Both the position numbers and the translations under genes were made by a program. The notes below the pieces were generated by a model, which did not search any database, was not told the origin of the DNA, and saw only the letters and a program-made list of their open reading frames with translations. Below, one piece after another: positions 39,017-41,486 of a stretch of DNA of 41,486 bases (positions within the stretch are counted from its first letter, which is position 1; each line of letters starts with the position of its first letter). Source of the stretch: TCS-49 sp964442515 (GTDB lineage: Bacteria > Campylobacterota > Campylobacteria > Campylobacterales > Sulfurovaceae); NCBI GenBank assembly GCA_964442515.1, contig CAYUAC010000002.1:1-41486 (forward strand), given 5' to 3'.

Positions 39017-40696
39017 TTGGCTAAAAATGACAATCAAATTCTCAACTTCTTTAATCAGCACAAAAATGAACCTTTTGAGTTTATAATTGTTACTGATATA
39101 AATCTCAAACTCCACCCAAACTACTACAAAGCAATTTTTAAAAACATTAAAACAGGTGCTTTTCACGCAACAGAAATAACTCCTGAAATGATGCGGTATA
39201 AATATAAAGTCGGTCATATATACACTAACGGTAAACATGTCGGACAAAACCCCTCTTTGCTAAAAGCTGAATTTAGAGTTAATAAAAACACTGATATTGA
39301 AGTAGACCGCCTATCTCATCATATCAACCAAGATGAAGTAAAGAATATCATTGATTACGAAGATGTATATAAATACTTATTGCGGCAATATGTACATGTA
39401 GAAAAACAAGATGAATTTACTTTGATAATCCCTTGCTATACAATTGCAAACAGGTTTTATTTTTTGTCTTCATCAATGAAACATGCAATTATGAGCACAA
39501 CACTTGAAGAACTATACTACAAAGGGAGTTTTCATCATGATATTAATAAAAAAGGTGAAACTATTGTAAAGCTTCACATTAAAAAGAAAGCAGGGAAAAA
39601 AGACCTGCCGTTTATATGCCGTTTTGCAGGCAGTACTTTTGCACAAAATAGGCTCAAATACCTCAATGAACAAAAATCATTGAGTGAGAATAGAGAATAC
39701 CAACCGATAAAAGCACAGTTTCCAGTTAGAAACTCTTTTGATATATATGCCTCATATATTTATGTAGGTGATGATGAAAGAGGCGAGCCAAAGTATTTGG
39801 TACTCAATATTCACTCAGACAACTCGCCGCTTGGTTTTAGTAAAATTTATTATAAGCAATATAGTGCAAAACAAGATCCAAAAGAGATAGAACCAGGTCA
39901 TTATGACATCCCTCCCAGACCAAAAAATAAATTTAAGAAAAAAAAGCCTAAACGAACAAATACGATTTATACAGGAATACCTTCTAGTGAATACCTAAGA
40001 TATACGCTTCATACTCGTGAAGAGGAATATTACAAAAATCATGTATCTATATATGGATCAACTATTCACGGGGAAGGCGAAAGTAACTCAGAATTAAAAG
40101 TCGAAAGTTCTGAAAACAAAGTTGGAGGTAGCTTTGAACCTCCTTCAAGCAATGGAGATGAAAACTTAGGCGAAGTTATAACTTCAAATGATGTAGACGG
40201 AAAAGACAAAGAAAAGAAGATTTTTAACCTAAACAACTTTAACCAGTTCTATGAAGCACTGTTAAGCTATGCCTATGTAGATGGCTCTGAGCTTTTTGGA
40301 CCCTTTGAACTGAATAAAATAAGAAATGACAAACGAAAGTCTGTCAAATCAAAATCTATCTTGTTTGGAAATGAAAATGATCCAAGGCGATTTCTTTTTG
40401 GAATACTGTCTTATAACAAAAAAATGATCTATATAGTTGAAATAGAACAGGATTTAACCTGGGGACCATCTACATGGATATTTTTTACAGATGAGAATAC
40501 TCAACAATATTCTGAAGATGATATGAAAAAAATCATAGAACATTACATTCAAAAAAATTTGAAGTATACAAAGCTTACTGATTACGTAAAAAATAACTAT
40601 TCACTTTCTTTTGCTCAAAAAGAACATAGAAATGGTGATATTGATGATGATAGTGTTGAAAGATGGTGTGAGAGTGTTTTGAGGAAAGTTACATAA
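39017..40696 (+). CDS. TnsE-like protein (Tn7-family target-site selector)
   Basis: A 559-residue protein with TTG start and an AAAGGAG site. From memory of Tn7 TnsE I recognise the C-terminal domain (about 380-559): LGEVITSNDVDGKDKE corresponds to TnsE 'LGGVLAAADVGGKQD', followed by a similar strand-helix order and the final DDDSVERWCESVLRKV, matching TnsE 'REDMEGWAERVVREQF'. The N-terminal part has NRFYFLSSSMKHAIMSTTLE, at the position of a similar SY/STA segment in TnsE. A Lys-rich hinge (about 300-316, KFKKKKPKRTN) may bind DNA. In Tn7, TnsE directs insertion to replicating DNA via the sliding clamp. No TnsA, B, C or D is visible beside it. Confidence 0.65.
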   Translation: MAKNDNQILNFFNQHKNEPFEFIIVTDINLKLHPNYYKAIFKNIKTGAFHATEITPEMMRYKYKVGHIYTNGKHVGQNPSLLKAEFRVNKNTDIEVDRLSHHINQDEVKNIIDYEDVYKYLLRQYVHVEKQDEFTLIIPCYTIANRFYFLSSSMKHAIMSTTLEELYYKGSFHHDINKKGETIVKLHIKKKAGKKDLPFICRFAGSTFAQNRLKYLNEQKSLSENREYQPIKAQFPVRNSFDIYASYIYVGDDERGEPKYLVLNIHSDNSPLGFSKIYYKQYSAKQDPKEIEPGHYDIPPRPKNKFKKKKPKRTNTIYTGIPSSEYLRYTLHTREEEYYKNHVSIYGSTIHGEGESNSELKVESSENKVGGSFEPPSSNGDENLGEVITSNDVDGKDKEKKIFNLNNFNQFYEALLSYAYVDGSELFGPFELNKIRNDKRKSVKSKSILFGNENDPRRFLFGILSYNKKMIYIVEIEQDLTWGPSTWIFFTDENTQQYSEDDMKKIIEHYIQKNLKYTKLTDYVKNNYSLSFAQKEHRNGDIDDDSVERWCESVLRKVT

Positions 40697-40737
40697 TATT
40701 CTAAAGAATTTTAATATTATCTACTTTAATGATATAT

Positions 40738-41486
40738 TTATTCAGCGAACCATTCACGCATCTTATCATACTCTAATGAATATTTATTAATTCTGAAAAT
40801 TCCAATACTTGACTGGCTAGAATAATGAGATGTAAAAGGATAGCGGAAATGAATTGATATTCCTGCGTTTGTAAAAAACGTATTTTCACACATATAAAAG
40901 ATTAAGCTACCAAGAGCTTGAGCTTTAGTGGCCAGAGATGCAATATATATATTTCTTATATTAGAATGTATTTTTAAATATGCATGTATATAGTTTGAAA
41001 TGACTTTTGCAGTTTCAAAAGGATTATTAGCTGGAGCAGTTAAAGGTTCAAGAGTATGATCAATTTTTAGTGATGTTTGAGCTTTTTCAATATTGATTAA
41101 ATTTTCTTGATACATAATTGGCTGTAGGGCAGGATAGCCAATCAAAACAGTTGTTTCATTTACTTGAATATCTTGAAGCACACTTTTTACTAATCGTGAA
41201 TCATATCCAGCATTGACTATGAATAAATCATCTGAAGAAGGTTCAAAGTACTCTTGATCAATCATCATAATGTTTCTATTAATTAAAATATCCTTCTGAG
41301 CAAATTCTGTATTAGATGATTCTTTATATGCTTTCGGTTCAGAATAAATGATATCAATATTGGTAAATTTTAAATGTTTTAGATAAGGCAATAAAAATAT
41401 CATATATGGTTTTATGAAGCCAGAAATATCAATACATATAGACATTTCTGGAGTTAATTTTGCATACTTTAAGAATTCAAGTATAT
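40738..41486 (-). CDS. Unknown island protein, 5' end cut by the window
   Basis: The frame is open to the window edge: codons before ATG 41445 read ILEFLKYAKLTPE and continue naturally into MSICIDISGFIKPYMIF, so the true start lies beyond the window. About 249 residues are visible. The pattern is alpha/beta with blocks DIIYSEPKAY, FIVNAGYDSRLVKSVLQ, LIGYPALQPIMYQEN, TAPANNPFETAKVI and IASLATKAQALGSLIFYM. I have an impression of a widespread but uncharacterised family with the order YSEP..AGYDxRL..MYQEN..APANxPFxTA..PLATKxQALG, but cannot name it. It is AT-rich and convergent with the TnsE-like gene 41 bp away. Confidence 0.65.
   Translation of the reverse strand, partial: ILEFLKYAKLTPEMSICIDISGFIKPYMIFLLPYLKHLKFTNIDIIYSEPKAYKESSNTEFAQKDILINRNIMMIDQEYFEPSSDDLFIVNAGYDSRLVKSVLQDIQVNETTVLIGYPALQPIMYQENLINIEKAQTSLKIDHTLEPLTAPANNPFETAKVISNYIHAYLKIHSNIRNIYIASLATKAQALGSLIFYMCENTFFTNAGISIHFRYPFTSHYSSQSSIGIFRINKYSLEYDKMREWFAE

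Noticed and set aside
1..41486. CRISPR array, tRNA, rRNA or insertion sequence
   Set aside because: No regularly spaced repeats, cloverleaf-like intergenic sequence or transposase reading frame was found on reading the intergenic regions.

Overview
The window looks like a chromosomal segment of a free-living Campylobacterota (Epsilonproteobacteria) of the Sulfurimonas/Sulfuricurvum type. I infer this from the general look of the housekeeping proteins (polA, argJ, rpmB, msbA/waaF), from very tight gene packing with 4-16 bp overlaps, from frequent TTG and GTG starts behind strong AAGGAG sites, and from recurrent TTGTGnTATAAT-type promoters. No rRNA, tRNA or CRISPR array is visible. The genus is an inference; I could not run a search.

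Layout. Positions 1-7017 form a leftward iron region. A promoter with a Fur-box-like palindrome (7003-7017) precedes a five-gene overlapping operon: imelysin lipoprotein, DUF1111 dihaem oxidoreductase, second imelysin, sterol-desaturase-family membrane protein, dihaem peroxidase/MauG-like lipoprotein. A second Fur-box promoter (1165-1179) then drives a ferric-iron binding protein and its permease, which is cut by the window start. Positions 7039-9269 carry a YgjV-like membrane protein, an AT-rich RelE-type toxin-antitoxin pair, a 50-codon membrane ORF that overlaps the next gene, and a CDF metal exporter. Positions 9347-14221 hold a dCache-GGDEF diguanylate cyclase and a series of small conserved or unknown proteins, plus the eroded tail of a YeiH-type membrane protein.

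Positions 14225-27815 are mostly housekeeping on the plus strand: UbiB-family kinase with a phasin-like partner, family-4 uracil-DNA glycosylase, a periplasmic protein, HDOD protein, DNA polymerase I, a coiled-coil lipoprotein, endonuclease III, coaBC, uppS, prepilin peptidase, an LptF/G permease and truA. An RHH-type antitoxin with a truncated PIN-toxin remnant interrupts this run at 22210-22617. Positions 27812-38954 contain a DEAD-box helicase, aspartate aminotransferase, a c-type-haem-containing GGDEF/EAL protein, waaF-msbA, rpmB, a K+ channel whose ribosome-binding site lies in a perfect hairpin, and argJ.

After argJ the composition becomes clearly AT-rich. The last 2.5 kb carry a solitary TnsE-like gene (Tn7-family target-selection protein) behind a promoter with a palindromic operator in its spacer, and a convergent unknown gene that runs off the window. 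This is probably the edge of an acquired island and is the most promising place for something undescribed.
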